This document shows, one piece after another, positions 7,714 through 16,207 of a stretch of DNA of 64,000 nt; within the stretch, counting starts at the first letter, position 1, and the number at the start of each line of letters is the position of its first letter. The stretch is taken from positions 1 to 64,000 of the forward strand of contig JANLQJ010000129.1 of the NCBI GenBank assembly GCA_031367715.1, written 5' to 3'. Source of the stretch: JANYHF01 sp031367715. Its GTDB lineage: Bacteria; Pseudomonadota; Alphaproteobacteria; Rhizobiales; Hyphomicrobiaceae. The translations under genes and the position numbers were made by a program. Below the pieces are notes generated by a model. It did not search any database. It was not told where the DNA came from and saw only the letters and a list, made by a program, of their open reading frames with translations.

Positions 7714-9033
7714 TTATGCCAGCCATGCCGCCAGCCGTGCCCGCATCGCCTCGCGGATGCCTGCATGTTCGATCGCGTCGATGGTCTCGGCCGCGAACGC
7801 CTCCGTCAACAACGCGCGTGCCTGCGGCTCGGGGATACCACGCGCCATCAGATAGAAGACCTGATCGTCGTCCATCTCGGCAACCGTCGAGCCATGGCCG
7901 CAGACCACGTCGTCGGCGTAGATTTCCAGTTCGGGCTTAGAGTCGAACTCGGCATCGGGCGACAGCAGCAGCGCCTTGGCCATCTGCTTGCCGTCGGATT
8001 TCTGCGCGTCGGGGCGCACGATCACCTTGCCCTGGAAGATGCCGCGCGCGTCGTCGTCGAGCACGGCGCGGATGTTCTCGCGCGAGGTGCAGCGCGGCAC
8101 CGCGTGGTCGATCACCATGGTGGTGTCGATGTGGCTCTTGCCACGGCCGAGCGCGGCGGCGTTGAAGGTGAACGAAGCGTTTTCGCCCTTGAATGTAACG
8201 TTCACGTCGTTACGGGCCAGGGCGGCGGATTCGCTGAGTTGAAAGGCGTTGTAGGTTGCGCCGGCCTCGACATCGACCATCCAGGTCGCAAGATGGGTCG
8301 CCTGGGGACCTTCCGCGGCGAGCTTGAGATGCTCGACTTTTGCGCCGTCCATGACGTGCAGTTGGGTCATGCTGTTGGCGTGATGCCCGCCCCCCGCACC
8401 GACGTGGCTTTCCAGTAATGTGACGTGCGCGCCTTCATCGACCCGGACGAAATTGCGTGTGGTGATGCGGTTTGGGCTCGCACTGTCGGTGAGAAATACG
8501 AGATGGACCGGCAGGTCGAGCGTAACCTCGGCCGCGACGCGCAGCACGATGCCGTCGGTCGCGAAGGCGGAATTTAGGGACGCAGGGCTCGACGGGTTGG
8601 CGTCGAAGTCGGCTTGCATCCACTCGACCGGCATGCTGAGCGCGTCGACCAGCGTGTGATACCCATAGGACGTTCCCGGTTTATGTGTAACGGGGCTATC
8701 GGCGGCGGCGAACACACCATTGACGAAGACAAAGCGGATGGCCGGCAGCTTGGCGAGGTCGGGGCCAAGCGCGGCCTTCAGCTTGGCGCCATCGACCTTG
8801 GGCGTGCCCGCCTTGAACAGGGCGGGAGCGGGCACATCCCTCAGCGCGGCGCGAAGATCCGTGTACTTCCAGGCTTCCAGCTTGCGATGCGGCAGGCCCG
8901 CGGCCACGAAGCGGTGCATCGCGGCGCGGCGCGCGGCCGGCACCCAGCCCGCGCCGGGAAGCGAGGCGATGCTGGCCTCGAATTGCGCGGCGAGCTGCTG
9001 CTCGGCCTTGGTTTTTATCGGCGTTACGGTCAT
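7714..9033 (-). CDS. sufD: Fe-S cluster assembly protein SufD
   Basis: This 439-residue protein is the SufD subunit of the SufBCD scaffold that assembles Fe-S clusters in the cytoplasm. It has the N-terminal helical part (HRKLEAWKYTDLRA) and the beta-helix core with the typical GIFQGKVIVRPDAQKSDGKQ and CGHGSTVAEMDDDQVFYLMARG stretches. Length is usual. It follows sufC by about 75 bases, where a fragment resembling CTCCCATGGGGAGAAGG is embedded. SufB, its normal partner, is not encoded in the window. Confidence 0.92.
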   Translation of the reverse strand: MTVTPIKTKAEQQLAAQFEASIASLPGAGWVPAARRAAMHRFVAAGLPHRKLEAWKYTDLRAALRDVPAPALFKAGTPKVDGAKLKAALGPDLAKLPAIRFVFVNGVFAAADSPVTHKPGTSYGYHTLVDALSMPVEWMQADFDANPSSPASLNSAFATDGIVLRVAAEVTLDLPVHLVFLTDSASPNRITTRNFVRVDEGAHVTLLESHVGAGGGHHANSMTQLHVMDGAKVEHLKLAAEGPQATHLATWMVDVEAGATYNAFQLSESAALARNDVNVTFKGENASFTFNAAALGRGKSHIDTTMVIDHAVPRCTSRENIRAVLDDDARGIFQGKVIVRPDAQKSDGKQMAKALLLSPDAEFDSKPELEIYADDVVCGHGSTVAEMDDDQVFYLMARGIPEPQARALLTEAFAAETIDAIEHAGIREAMRARLAAWLA

Positions 9034-9108
9034 GTCGGTCGGTGGTCCAAAGTCTCAAAAGTGTTGTCGCGGGGCCAGCAACTTCCTGCTCCCATGGGGA
9101 GAAGGACG

Positions 9109-9864
9109 TCACGCCGCCTTGCCGGTAAATTCGGCGTACCCGGATTTTTCCAACTCCTTGGCCAGCTCGGCGCCGCCCGAGCGCTGGATTTTTCCGTGCG
9201 CCAGCACGTGCACTTTGTCGGGCACGATGTAGTCCAGCAAGCGCTGATAATGCGTGATCACCAGGATGGCGCGATCCTTGGACCGCAGCGCGTTCACGCC
9301 ATCGGCGACCACCCGCAGCGCATCGATGTCGAGGCCGCTGTCGGTTTCGTCGAGGACACAGAGCGACGGCTCCAGCATGGTCATCTGCAGGATTTCCATG
9401 CGCTTTTTCTCACCACCGGAAAAGCCGACATTGACCGCGCGCTTCAGCATGGCGTCAGAAATTCCGAGCAGTTTCGCCTTGGCCTTCACCGCCTTGAGGA
9501 ATTCCGGCGTGGTCAGTTCTTTTTGCCCGCGCGCCTTTTTCAGGGCATTCAACGCCGTGCGCAGGAACGTCAGCGTGGCAACACCAGGAATTTCCATCGG
9601 ATACTGGAAGGCCAGGAACACGCCGGCAGCAGCCCGTTCGGCGGGATCCATCTCAAGCAGGTCCTCGCCGTTCCAGGTGACGCTGCCGCCGGTGACGTCG
9701 TAGCCACCACGGCCGGCGAGCGCATAGCCGAGTGTCGATTTGCCCGACCCGTTCGGGCCCATGATGGCGTGGACTTGGCCCTTCGGCACTTGCAAAGACA
9801 AGCCGTCGAGGATGGTCTTGTCCTCGTCTTCGAGTTTGACACTGAGTTTGTTGATGGTGAGCAT
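9109..9864 (-). CDS. sufC: Fe-S cluster assembly ATPase SufC
   Basis: This 251-residue ABC-type ATPase binds SufB and SufD and drives cluster assembly. Walker A GPNGSGKST is at 36-44, the signature is GFSGGEKKRMEIL, Walker B is LCVLDETDSGLDID and the switch histidine is in VITHYQRLLDYI. These are diagnostic for SufC. The usual order is sufB-sufC-sufD-sufS, but here the gene upstream of sufC is a four-helix-bundle cassette and then dapD, with heptamer repeats starting eight bases before the sufC ATG. The promoter for the operon must therefore lie in or beyond that cassette. Confidence 0.93.
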   Translation of the reverse strand: MLTINKLSVKLEDEDKTILDGLSLQVPKGQVHAIMGPNGSGKSTLGYALAGRGGYDVTGGSVTWNGEDLLEMDPAERAAAGVFLAFQYPMEIPGVATLTFLRTALNALKKARGQKELTTPEFLKAVKAKAKLLGISDAMLKRAVNVGFSGGEKKRMEILQMTMLEPSLCVLDETDSGLDIDALRVVADGVNALRSKDRAILVITHYQRLLDYIVPDKVHVLAHGKIQRSGGAELAKELEKSGYAEFTGKAA

Positions 9865-9871
9865 ACTTGTT

Positions 9872-9904
9872 GGGACTCGGGACTCGGGACTCGGGACTCG
9901 GAGT
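9872..9904. repeat. Heptanucleotide tandem repeat (GGGACTC x4), left arm
   Basis: Four tandem GGGACTC units (9872-9899) end in GGAGT. The last three units plus this tail (9879-9904) are a perfect 26-bp complement of 10332-10357. The two arrays flank the four-helix-bundle gene in inverted orientation. Confidence 0.9.
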
Positions 9905-9925
9905 TTCGTGCCTCCAGTTCAGAAA

Positions 9926-10327
9926 TCACGCGATCTCGGCCTGTTCCTCTTCGTTAAAGCCATCTTTGGAGAGGCCTACGGCCAATCCGGTCAACATTCG
10001 GCCGACGTCATTAGTCAGCTCTTGGGCGAGTGTCGCATCGTCTGTCGTTGACAGTCCAAGTTTGACGACGATGATCAAAAGTGTTTCAACTTCCGGCGCC
10101 GAACCTCGAGCGATATCAATAAAACGGGCATAATCCTTGCGCGTTCCGCGCCCGTTTCCCTCCGCGATGTTCGTGGGTATCGATACCGCAGCACGCTGTA
10201 GCTGGCTTATCAAGCCGTATTGCTCAGTCTTGGGCAAGTTCTTGGTCAGCTGATGAATCACCGTGACCTGCTCGATCGCCTTATGCCAAACACGCAAGTC
10301 TTTGTGCGATTTGAGTTCTGTCATCAC
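9926..10327 (-). CDS. Four-helix-bundle protein (23S rRNA-IVS/S23 family)
   Basis: This 133-residue protein matches the family first found inside 23S rRNA intervening sequences and related to Avd of diversity-generating retroelements. Landmarks are LRVWHKAIEQ, IPTNIAEGNGRGTRKDYARF and four predicted amphipathic helices ending in a short acidic tail. The family's general role is unclear; some members bind nucleic acid or partner proteins. It is not inside an rRNA gene here and no reverse transcriptase is nearby. Inverted heptamer arrays 22 bases beyond its stop and a few bases before its start frame it like a cassette, between dapD and sufC. Confidence 0.85.
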   Translation of the reverse strand: MMTELKSHKDLRVWHKAIEQVTVIHQLTKNLPKTEQYGLISQLQRAAVSIPTNIAEGNGRGTRKDYARFIDIARGSAPEVETLLIIVVKLGLSTTDDATLAQELTNDVGRMLTGLAVGLSKDGFNEEEQAEIA

Positions 10328-10331
10328 CTAT

Positions 10332-10357
10332 ACTCCGAGTCCCGAGTCCCGAGTCCC
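10332..10357. repeat. Heptanucleotide tandem repeat (GAGTCCC x3), right arm
   Basis: Three units in the opposite orientation to 9872-9904 form the other arm of a perfect 26-bp inverted repeat around the four-helix-bundle gene. The arm starts five bases upstream of that gene's ATG and stops six bases before the dapD stop codon, leaving no ordinary ribosome-binding site space. Confidence 0.9.
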
Positions 10358-10363
10358 GTCTAC

Positions 10364-11206
10364 CTAATCCCTCAGCAACTCATTGATACTCGTCTTGCTC
10401 CGCGTCTTCTCATCCACCCGCTTCACAATTACCGCGCAATAGAGGCTCGGCCCCGGCTGGCCGTCGGGAAGCGCCTTGCCCGGCAGCGAGCCCGCCACCA
10501 CGACCGAATAAGGAGGCACACGCCCCATAAAGCGTTCGCCGGTAGCGCGGTCGATGATGATCGTGGACGCCGAGATGAACACGCCCATCGACAGCACCGA
10601 GCCCTCGCCGACCACCACGCCCTCGACCACTTCGGAGCGCGCGCCGATGAAACAGTTGTCCTCGATGATGGTCGGGCCGGCCTGCATGGGTTCGAGCACG
10701 CCGCCGATGCCGACACCGCCTGACAGGTGGCAGTTCTTGCCGATCTGCGCGCAACTGCCGACCGTGACCCAGGTATCGACCATGGTGCCGCTGTCGACAT
10801 AGGCGCCGAGATTGACGAACGACGGCATAAGGATGACTTTGGGCGCTATGTAGGCCGATCGTCTGACGATCGCGCCTGGCACGGCACGGAAATCGGCCTT
10901 GCGATAGTCGGCCTCGGTCATGCCCGCGAACTTGCTCGGCACCTTGTCCCACCACGACGCGCCGCCCGGCGCGCCGGAGATCTCCACCATGTCGTTCAGG
11001 CGGAACGACAGCAACACCGCCTTTTTCAGCCACTGATTGACGCTCCAGCCATCGGCGCCTTTTTCGGCCACGCGGGCCTTGCCGCTGTCGAGCAGGTTGA
11101 GCGCGCTATCGACGGCATCGCGCACGGCGCCCTTGGTGGCGAAGTTCACCTGGTCGCGGGCCTCCCAGGCGCTATCGATGGTGGCGGCGAGATCGGTATT
11201 GGACAT
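10364..11206 (-). CDS. dapD: 2,3,4,5-tetrahydropyridine-2,6-dicarboxylate N-succinyltransferase
   Basis: This 280-residue enzyme transfers succinyl from succinyl-CoA to tetrahydrodipicolinate in the succinylase branch of lysine and diaminopimelate synthesis. An N-terminal helical domain (about 1-100) is followed by the left-handed beta-helix of hexapeptide repeats (GAYVDSGTMVDTWVTVGSCA, EDNCFIGARSEVVEG) and the C-terminal cap with KTSINELLRD. Length is standard. Other dap genes are not adjacent. It is on the same strand as the four-helix-bundle gene and suf genes downstream, so read-through into them is possible. Confidence 0.93.
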   Translation of the reverse strand: MSNTDLAATIDSAWEARDQVNFATKGAVRDAVDSALNLLDSGKARVAEKGADGWSVNQWLKKAVLLSFRLNDMVEISGAPGGASWWDKVPSKFAGMTEADYRKADFRAVPGAIVRRSAYIAPKVILMPSFVNLGAYVDSGTMVDTWVTVGSCAQIGKNCHLSGGVGIGGVLEPMQAGPTIIEDNCFIGARSEVVEGVVVGEGSVLSMGVFISASTIIIDRATGERFMGRVPPYSVVVAGSLPGKALPDGQPGPSLYCAVIVKRVDEKTRSKTSINELLRD

Positions 11207-11273
11207 GGCGGTTCGGCTCGGAGGTTCGAGGATGTGACAGATGTCATGTGCTGTGCAGCACGTCCTACGTCAA

Positions 11274-12269
11274 TCAGGCGTTGACGTCCACGACCACGCG
11301 GCCGCGCACATTGCCTTTGAGAATGTCGCGCCCGAGCTTGGGAAGATCGGCCAGCTTGGCCGGAACGATCATGGCCTCCAGGCGGTCCTTGTCGAGGTCC
11401 TTGACGATCCGGGCCCAGGCCTCCAGACGATGCGCGTAGGGCTGCGTGACGCTGTCGATACCGAGCAGATTGACGCCGCGCAACAGGAACGGGATCACGG
11501 TCGCGGGCAGTGCCGTGCCGCCGGCAAGTCCGACGGCGGCCGCAGAGCAGCCATGCTTGAGCTGGCCGAGCACGCGGGCCAACGTGGTGCCGCCGACCGC
11601 ATCGATGCAGCCAGCCCAGGTTTCGCTCTCCATCGGCTTCTTGGAGACCTCGGCCAATTCAGCGCGCGGTATAATGTGCCTGGCACCGAGTTCGCGCAGG
11701 TAGGCTTCGGTCTCGGGCCGACCCGTGGCGGCGGCCACCTGATAGCCGCGCGCTGCCAGCAACAGCACCGCGACCGAGCCGACGCCGCCGGCCGCACCGG
11801 TCACCAGCACCTGCCCCTTCTCAGGGGTGAGGCCGTGCTTTTCCAGCGCCAAGATCGCCAGCATGGACGTGAACCCCGCCGTGCCGACCGCCATCGCCTG
11901 CCGGGTCGTGAGGCCCTTGGGCAGCGGCACCAGCCAATCGGCTTTCACGCGCGCCGTTTGCGCATAGCCACCCCACCAGACTTCGCCGACCCGCCAGCCG
12001 GTCAGGATCACCTTGTCGCCGGCACGATAGCGCAGGTCCGACGAGGTCTCGACCGTGCCAGCAAAGTCGACGCCCGGGATGTGCGGGAAAGTGCGTACCA
12101 ACCCTCCCGCGCCGGTGATGCACAGACCGTCCTTGTAATTGAGCGTCGAATACTCGATCGCGACCGTGACATTGCCGTCGACGGGAAGCCGGTCCTGCGA
12201 AAGTCGGTTAACGGCGGCCGAAATCGTGCCATCGGCCTGCTTGTCGACCAGCAAGGCGTTGAAGCTCAT
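11274..12269 (-). CDS. acuI: Acrylyl-CoA reductase (NADPH), AcuI/YhdH family
   Basis: This 331-residue medium-chain reductase reduces acryloyl-CoA to propionyl-CoA with NADPH, a detoxifying step in propionate and DMSP-related metabolism. It has the GroES-like fold (STLNYKDGLCITG, FPHIPGVDFAGTV), the nucleotide-binding VTGAAGGVGSVAV, and the family end GRVVVDVNA. Zinc-ligand cysteines of true alcohol dehydrogenases are absent, as expected. I chose ATG 12269, with GGAG eight bases upstream, over an in-frame GTG at 12278. A 21-bp tandem repeat lies upstream in the presumed promoter region. Confidence 0.85.
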   Translation of the reverse strand: MSFNALLVDKQADGTISAAVNRLSQDRLPVDGNVTVAIEYSTLNYKDGLCITGAGGLVRTFPHIPGVDFAGTVETSSDLRYRAGDKVILTGWRVGEVWWGGYAQTARVKADWLVPLPKGLTTRQAMAVGTAGFTSMLAILALEKHGLTPEKGQVLVTGAAGGVGSVAVLLLAARGYQVAAATGRPETEAYLRELGARHIIPRAELAEVSKKPMESETWAGCIDAVGGTTLARVLGQLKHGCSAAAVGLAGGTALPATVIPFLLRGVNLLGIDSVTQPYAHRLEAWARIVKDLDKDRLEAMIVPAKLADLPKLGRDILKGNVRGRVVVDVNA

Positions 12270-12297
12270 CTTAAGCACTCCAATACAATGTCGTGGG

Positions 12298-12360
12298 CGG
12301 CCATAACAGGGCCATGGACGGCTTTAACAGGGCCATGCGCGGCTATAACAGGATCATGCG
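12298..12360. repeat. Three tandem copies of a 21-bp repeat
   Basis: Units 12298-12318, 12319-12339 and 12340-12360 follow the pattern CGGCYWTAACAGGRYCATGSR, with a partial fourth CGGC start at 12361. The block lies about 30 bases upstream of acuI and 144 bases ahead of the DUF2147 gene, so it may be a regulatory array. The unit is a multiple of three, but no coding use is apparent. Confidence 0.85.
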
Positions 12361-12503
12361 CGGCAAAAATTCGACGCTCTGCCGCGAGCAAAAAGGCCAC
12401 ATTAACCCTACAAATGCGCATGCCTTGCCGTTGCCATTTTGGCATGACGATCTCAAAATTGTTCTTCACGGTTTGCGACCGACTTGTCCAGGAGTTCTTG
12501 GCG

Positions 12504-12986
12504 ATGACACGATATCTTCCGATCAGGCTGTTGGCCGTGGCGGCGCTGCTTGCGGCCAGCGCGCTTGCCAGTGCAGCCACCGGCACGCTCGATGGCCGCT
12601 GGCTGACCCAGGAGGGCCGCGCCATCGTCGAAGTGGCGCCCTGTGGAGCCGCCCATTGCGGCAAGATCGTCTGGGTCAAGGACCCGATCAGTCCGGACAC
12701 CGGCAAGCCGCGCCGCGACAAGAACAACCCGGATGTGGCGCTGCAACACCGCCCGATCATCGGCCTACAGAGCTTATGGAAGATCGTGCCCAATGGAGAA
12801 GGTAACTGGGATGCGGTGAGCTACGATCCGCGCAGCGGCGAAGAGCATGAAATCACTATCAAGCTGGCCGCCGGCGGCAAGAAAATCGTGCTGCAAGGCT
12901 GTGGCTTGGGCGGCCTGATCTGCCGCAGCCAGACCTGGACGCAAGCCGCGCCGGCTGATCCGGCTGTTCCTGCTACAAGCAATTGA
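12504..12986 (+). CDS. DUF2147 domain-containing secreted protein
   Basis: This 160-residue protein has a clear signal peptide (RYLPIRLLAVAALLAASALASA) followed by a DUF2147 domain: LDGRWLTQEGRAIVEVAPCG, CGKIVWVKDP, GNWDAVSYDPRSG and the final LICRSQTWTQ. Four mature cysteines could form disulfides in the periplasm. DUF2147 is a lipocalin-like fold of unknown function. AGGAG at 12490-12494 lies nine bases before the ATG; the long upstream open frame is not part of the gene. A factor-independent terminator follows. Confidence 0.85.
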   Translation: MTRYLPIRLLAVAALLAASALASAATGTLDGRWLTQEGRAIVEVAPCGAAHCGKIVWVKDPISPDTGKPRRDKNNPDVALQHRPIIGLQSLWKIVPNGEGNWDAVSYDPRSGEEHEITIKLAAGGKKIVLQGCGLGGLICRSQTWTQAAPADPAVPATSN

Positions 12987-13006
12987 AATAATTAAATAAA
13001 ATGGAA

Positions 13007-13046
13007 CGCGGCCGGACTCGACGTGAGCCACGGCCGCGCGGATTTT
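13007..13046. terminator. Rho-independent terminator, probably bidirectional site
   Basis: An 8-bp GC stem, CGCGGCCG (13007-13014) with CGGCCGCG (13031-13038), is followed by CGGATTTTT on the plus strand. On the minus side an AT-rich run (AATTAAATAAAAT) precedes it. It sits between the convergent DUF2147 and DUF533 genes. Confidence 0.75.
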
Positions 13047-13050
13047 TGAA

Positions 13051-14217
13051 CTAGACCTTGGCGGCCGTGGCCGCCGCGTCGACATGCTGGACCAATGCGG
13101 CGTCCATGCCAAGCGCGCCTGCGAGGCTGGCCAGGAACTGCTGCTCGGCTGGCGAATCCGGCTCGATGGCGACGCGCGCCGCCGTATAGGTCTGCATCGC
13201 GATCTCGGGGCTGGTGCAGGCGGCGGCCAGCTGCTCGGGCGTGGCGGGGTTCGAAAGTTCCTGGCGCAGGAACTGTGCTGCTTCAGGCGAATGCCCGGCC
13301 TGCTGGAAACCCGCAGTGATGCGCGCCTGCTCGGCGGCATCCACCACGCCATCGGCCGAGGCGGCTGCGATCATGGCGCGCAGATAGAGTGTCGCAGTCT
13401 CGTTGGTCTGGGCCTGCGGCTCAAAGCCGGTGCCGGCGGGGGCGGGAGTGGGCGCGACATTGGCCGAGGCCGAAGTGGCCTGCCCGGCGCGGTAATTCTC
13501 ATAGGCCTTGTAGGCCAGACCGCCGATCAGCACCAGGCCGCCCAGCTTGGCGGCGTGCGTGGCGATCGTCCGGCCGGTTCCCGTGCCCACCGTCAGGGTC
13601 CCCAGCACACCCGCGAGCGCGCCCGCAAGTCCCGGATTTTGCTTGATAATTTCCTGAGCCTTGGCAACCAGATCGCCCCCACCCTGGCCACCGCTCAGTT
13701 GACGGATGATCTGATCGAGCTGCGGCATTGCGCCGGTCTGCTGGTTGATTTTGTTGGCGGCATCTTTCACGCCACCGGTGGCATTGCCAAAGATGCTGCG
13801 CGCGATGTCGGCGGCCTGACCCAGGCCACCCGGCGCGCCGGGCTGGCCGCCGCCCGCACCGCCAAGGATCTGTCCGAGCATGCCGCCGAGACCGCCGGCA
13901 GCTCCAGCACCGCCCAGGATCTGGCCGAGCGCTCCGCCTAAGCCCCCTTGGCCGCCAGCACCGCCAAGCACCTGGCCCAACGCGCCACCGAGGCCACCCT
14001 GGCCACCCGTCAGCTGCCCGAGAATATCGCCCAGGCCGCCACCCATTTGGCCCCCTTGGGGTGCAGCCGCCGCCTGGCCGCCCGCCGGCGCGCCGCCCTG
14101 GCTGGCATGCAAGACCTGATTGAGGATCGAAGACAAATCGGCCTGGCTCGGAGCGGCCGGCTGCGAATTGCCGGCAATGATGGATTCCAGGAGACTCTTG
14201 GCGTCAAAACCGGGCAT
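13051..14217 (-). CDS. DUF533 / TerB-like domain protein with Gly-rich repeats
   Basis: This 388-residue protein starts with a short helical part (MPGFDAKSLLESIIAG). From about residue 55 to 135 it has a low-complexity region built on GGLGGALGQVLGGAG-like units. A membrane segment (HAAKLGGLVLIGGLAYKAYENY) lies near residue 230, and the C-terminal DUF533/TerB-like helical domain (LYLRAMIAAASADGVVDAAE) occupies the last 120 residues. The family includes E. coli YebE, an inner-membrane protein of unknown role linked to envelope stress. The glycine repeats are encoded by near-repeated DNA at about 13860-14040, a likely site of length variation. Confidence 0.8.
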   Translation of the reverse strand: MPGFDAKSLLESIIAGNSQPAAPSQADLSSILNQVLHASQGGAPAGGQAAAAPQGGQMGGGLGDILGQLTGGQGGLGGALGQVLGGAGGQGGLGGALGQILGGAGAAGGLGGMLGQILGGAGGGQPGAPGGLGQAADIARSIFGNATGGVKDAANKINQQTGAMPQLDQIIRQLSGGQGGGDLVAKAQEIIKQNPGLAGALAGVLGTLTVGTGTGRTIATHAAKLGGLVLIGGLAYKAYENYRAGQATSASANVAPTPAPAGTGFEPQAQTNETATLYLRAMIAAASADGVVDAAEQARITAGFQQAGHSPEAAQFLRQELSNPATPEQLAAACTSPEIAMQTYTAARVAIEPDSPAEQQFLASLAGALGMDAALVQHVDAAATAAKV

Positions 14218-14500
14218 GGACGTGGCCTTTCAGGGCAGGGGGAGGAATAAAGTCAGGGTCTCTCTAGTTAGGCGCAGTATACGGACCGGGCAAGCCACAA
14301 GAGCATGCGCCCGGTTTGTTTTTTCGTAAGGTTGCGGCCATCTGCGGCTTGGTCAGCTGCGATTCGCGGCACTGGCAAGCACCTCTAAGCCGCCATCAAC
14401 AGCAAAAATGGCCATCAGAGTGGACCGCGCCACAATTCTGTGGGATTTGGATGGCCTGCTGTTGGCTTATTGGCGTCGAGGTTCGGGGGAGCTTCGTAGC

Positions 14501-16207
14501 ATGCATTTGGTTTCAAGATCGAACTGGCTGAGACGGTTTGCGCTGGCCGCGGTGATGGCCGGCAGCGCCATGACTTGGCAGTTGTTGCATGGCACCGATG
14601 GCCCGGCGCTGGGCACTGGGCTGGTCGGGCAGGCGCAGGCCAAGGACGGCAAAAACAACGACAGCCACGATAACGGCGGCACCGACAAATCATCAAAGGA
14701 TAAGTCGAAATCCGATTCCAAGTCGGATTCGAAGTCGGACGCCAAGTCGGACGCCAAGTCGGATTCGAAGTCAGACACAAAGTCGGATTCGAAGTCCGAG
14801 TCAGCATCCTCGTCTGGGAAAAAAGACGGAACGGATACCTCAGCAAGCCAAGCCAAGTTGCCGGCTTCCGCCGAACTCTCCACGTTGAAGGCCGCGATGT
14901 CCGAGAAGGGTGTTGTTGCCTCTGATGCCAAGTCATCAAGTGGTGGTGGTCGTGGTGATGGCCTGGGCTATGGCCAGAGCGGAACATTCACGAAAGGCCA
15001 GGTGTTGGCGGTTGGCATGGACGCGTCGGGGCTCGCCATCGCCCGGGCACTTGGTTTCAATGTCGCCTATTCCGCCGGCGACGATGAGGGCGTCGTACGT
15101 GTTACGCGCCTGGTTGTGCCAAACGGCACCGACACTTTGACGGCCCTTCGGACTTTGAAAATTGCGTTGCCGAACAGAACCGTGGCGCTGAACTCCCTCT
15201 ATCGGATTTTCGAGCGCTCCAGTGGTGGCGGCACAACGGTCGCCGTTGAGATCGGCACGGGCAGCGCCTGCGCCGGCGATCAGTGCAAGCCGCGCAAACT
15301 CATCGGTTGGACCGACAACTTGCGCAAATGCAGCGCCGGCTTGGCCATCGGCATGATCGATACTGGGCTCGACACCACCCACCCCGCGCTCGCCAATTCG
15401 GCTGCCGGCAACCGGATCGTAACCGCCAGTTTCCGGCAGGAGCGCAACAAGCCGTCGCCGACCGAGCACGGCACCGGCGTCGCGGCACTGCTGGTGGGCG
15501 ATGCCCGCCAGGGCATCGCCGGCCTGGTTCCCGATGTGAAACTCTATGCTGCCGATGCGTTCTATGCGCTCGATGGCCAGCCAGTGACAGATACCGTCAG
15601 CGTGCTGCGGGCCATCGACTGGATGCGCCGCCAGCGCGTGCCGATCGTCAATATGAGTTTTGCCGGCCCCGACGATCCGCTGTTGGCCGCGGCCATCCAG
15701 CAGGCCGTCAGCGAAGGCATGGTGATCGTGGCCGCTGCCGGCAATGAAGGCGCCGGCGCACCGCCGGTATTCCCAGCCGCCTATCCCGGCGTGATCGCGG
15801 TCACAGCCATAACCAGCGAGCTGAAAGTCTACCAGCGCGCCAATCGCGGCGCCTATATCGCGCTGTCGGCGCCGGGCGTCCATATCTGGACCGCCTCAAC
15901 CGACGGCAAGGCGACGTTCGCATCCGGCACGTCGTTTGCCGCACCCTATGTGACGGCCATCGCGGCGACATTGCTGAAGGCTGCTGGCCCCTTGGCCAAG
16001 CCCAAGGACATTCTGCAGGCCATTCCCGTGAAGTCTCTCGACCAGCAGGATTGGAGCCCGGTGTTCGGCCACGGCCTCGCGATGGCACCACACGATTGTG
16101 GCGACCTGCGCGTTGCCAATGAGCTGCCCTGGGTGACGACCACCGGCTCATGGACCCCCGGCGCGACCAGCAGATTTGGCTTTGCCAAGGCCGGCGTGGT
16201 GCCCTGA
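14501..16207 (+). CDS. Secreted S8 (subtilisin-like) serine protease
   Basis: This protein is predicted at 568 residues. A signal sequence (WLRRFALAAVMAGSAMTW) is followed by a remarkable Ser/Lys/Asp low-complexity linker of about 45 residues made of KSDSKSDAKSD-type repeats. A non-catalytic region follows, then the peptidase domain with D287 (GMIDTGLD), H323 (EHGTGVAALL), the oxyanion-loop AAGNEG and S478 (SGTSFAAPYV), so the triad is intact. The region around residues 180-260 (QVLAVGMDASGLAIARALGF) may be a prodomain. The ATG has GGGGGAG nine bases upstream; an open frame extends 31 codons further. It stands alone between divergent and unrelated genes. Confidence 0.85.
   Translation: MHLVSRSNWLRRFALAAVMAGSAMTWQLLHGTDGPALGTGLVGQAQAKDGKNNDSHDNGGTDKSSKDKSKSDSKSDSKSDAKSDAKSDSKSDTKSDSKSESASSSGKKDGTDTSASQAKLPASAELSTLKAAMSEKGVVASDAKSSSGGGRGDGLGYGQSGTFTKGQVLAVGMDASGLAIARALGFNVAYSAGDDEGVVRVTRLVVPNGTDTLTALRTLKIALPNRTVALNSLYRIFERSSGGGTTVAVEIGTGSACAGDQCKPRKLIGWTDNLRKCSAGLAIGMIDTGLDTTHPALANSAAGNRIVTASFRQERNKPSPTEHGTGVAALLVGDARQGIAGLVPDVKLYAADAFYALDGQPVTDTVSVLRAIDWMRRQRVPIVNMSFAGPDDPLLAAAIQQAVSEGMVIVAAAGNEGAGAPPVFPAAYPGVIAVTAITSELKVYQRANRGAYIALSAPGVHIWTASTDGKATFASGTSFAAPYVTAIAATLLKAAGPLAKPKDILQAIPVKSLDQQDWSPVFGHGLAMAPHDCGDLRVANELPWVTTTGSWTPGATSRFGFAKAGVVP

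Noticed and set aside
9926..10327. Diversity-generating retroelement or rRNA intervening sequence
   Set aside because: The four-helix-bundle family occurs in both, but there is no reverse transcriptase, variable repeat or 23S rRNA sequence nearby.
12298..12360. CRISPR array
   Set aside because: Three contiguous 21-bp units without spacers and no cas genes anywhere in the window; same holds for the Ser-Lys repeats and heptamer arrays.
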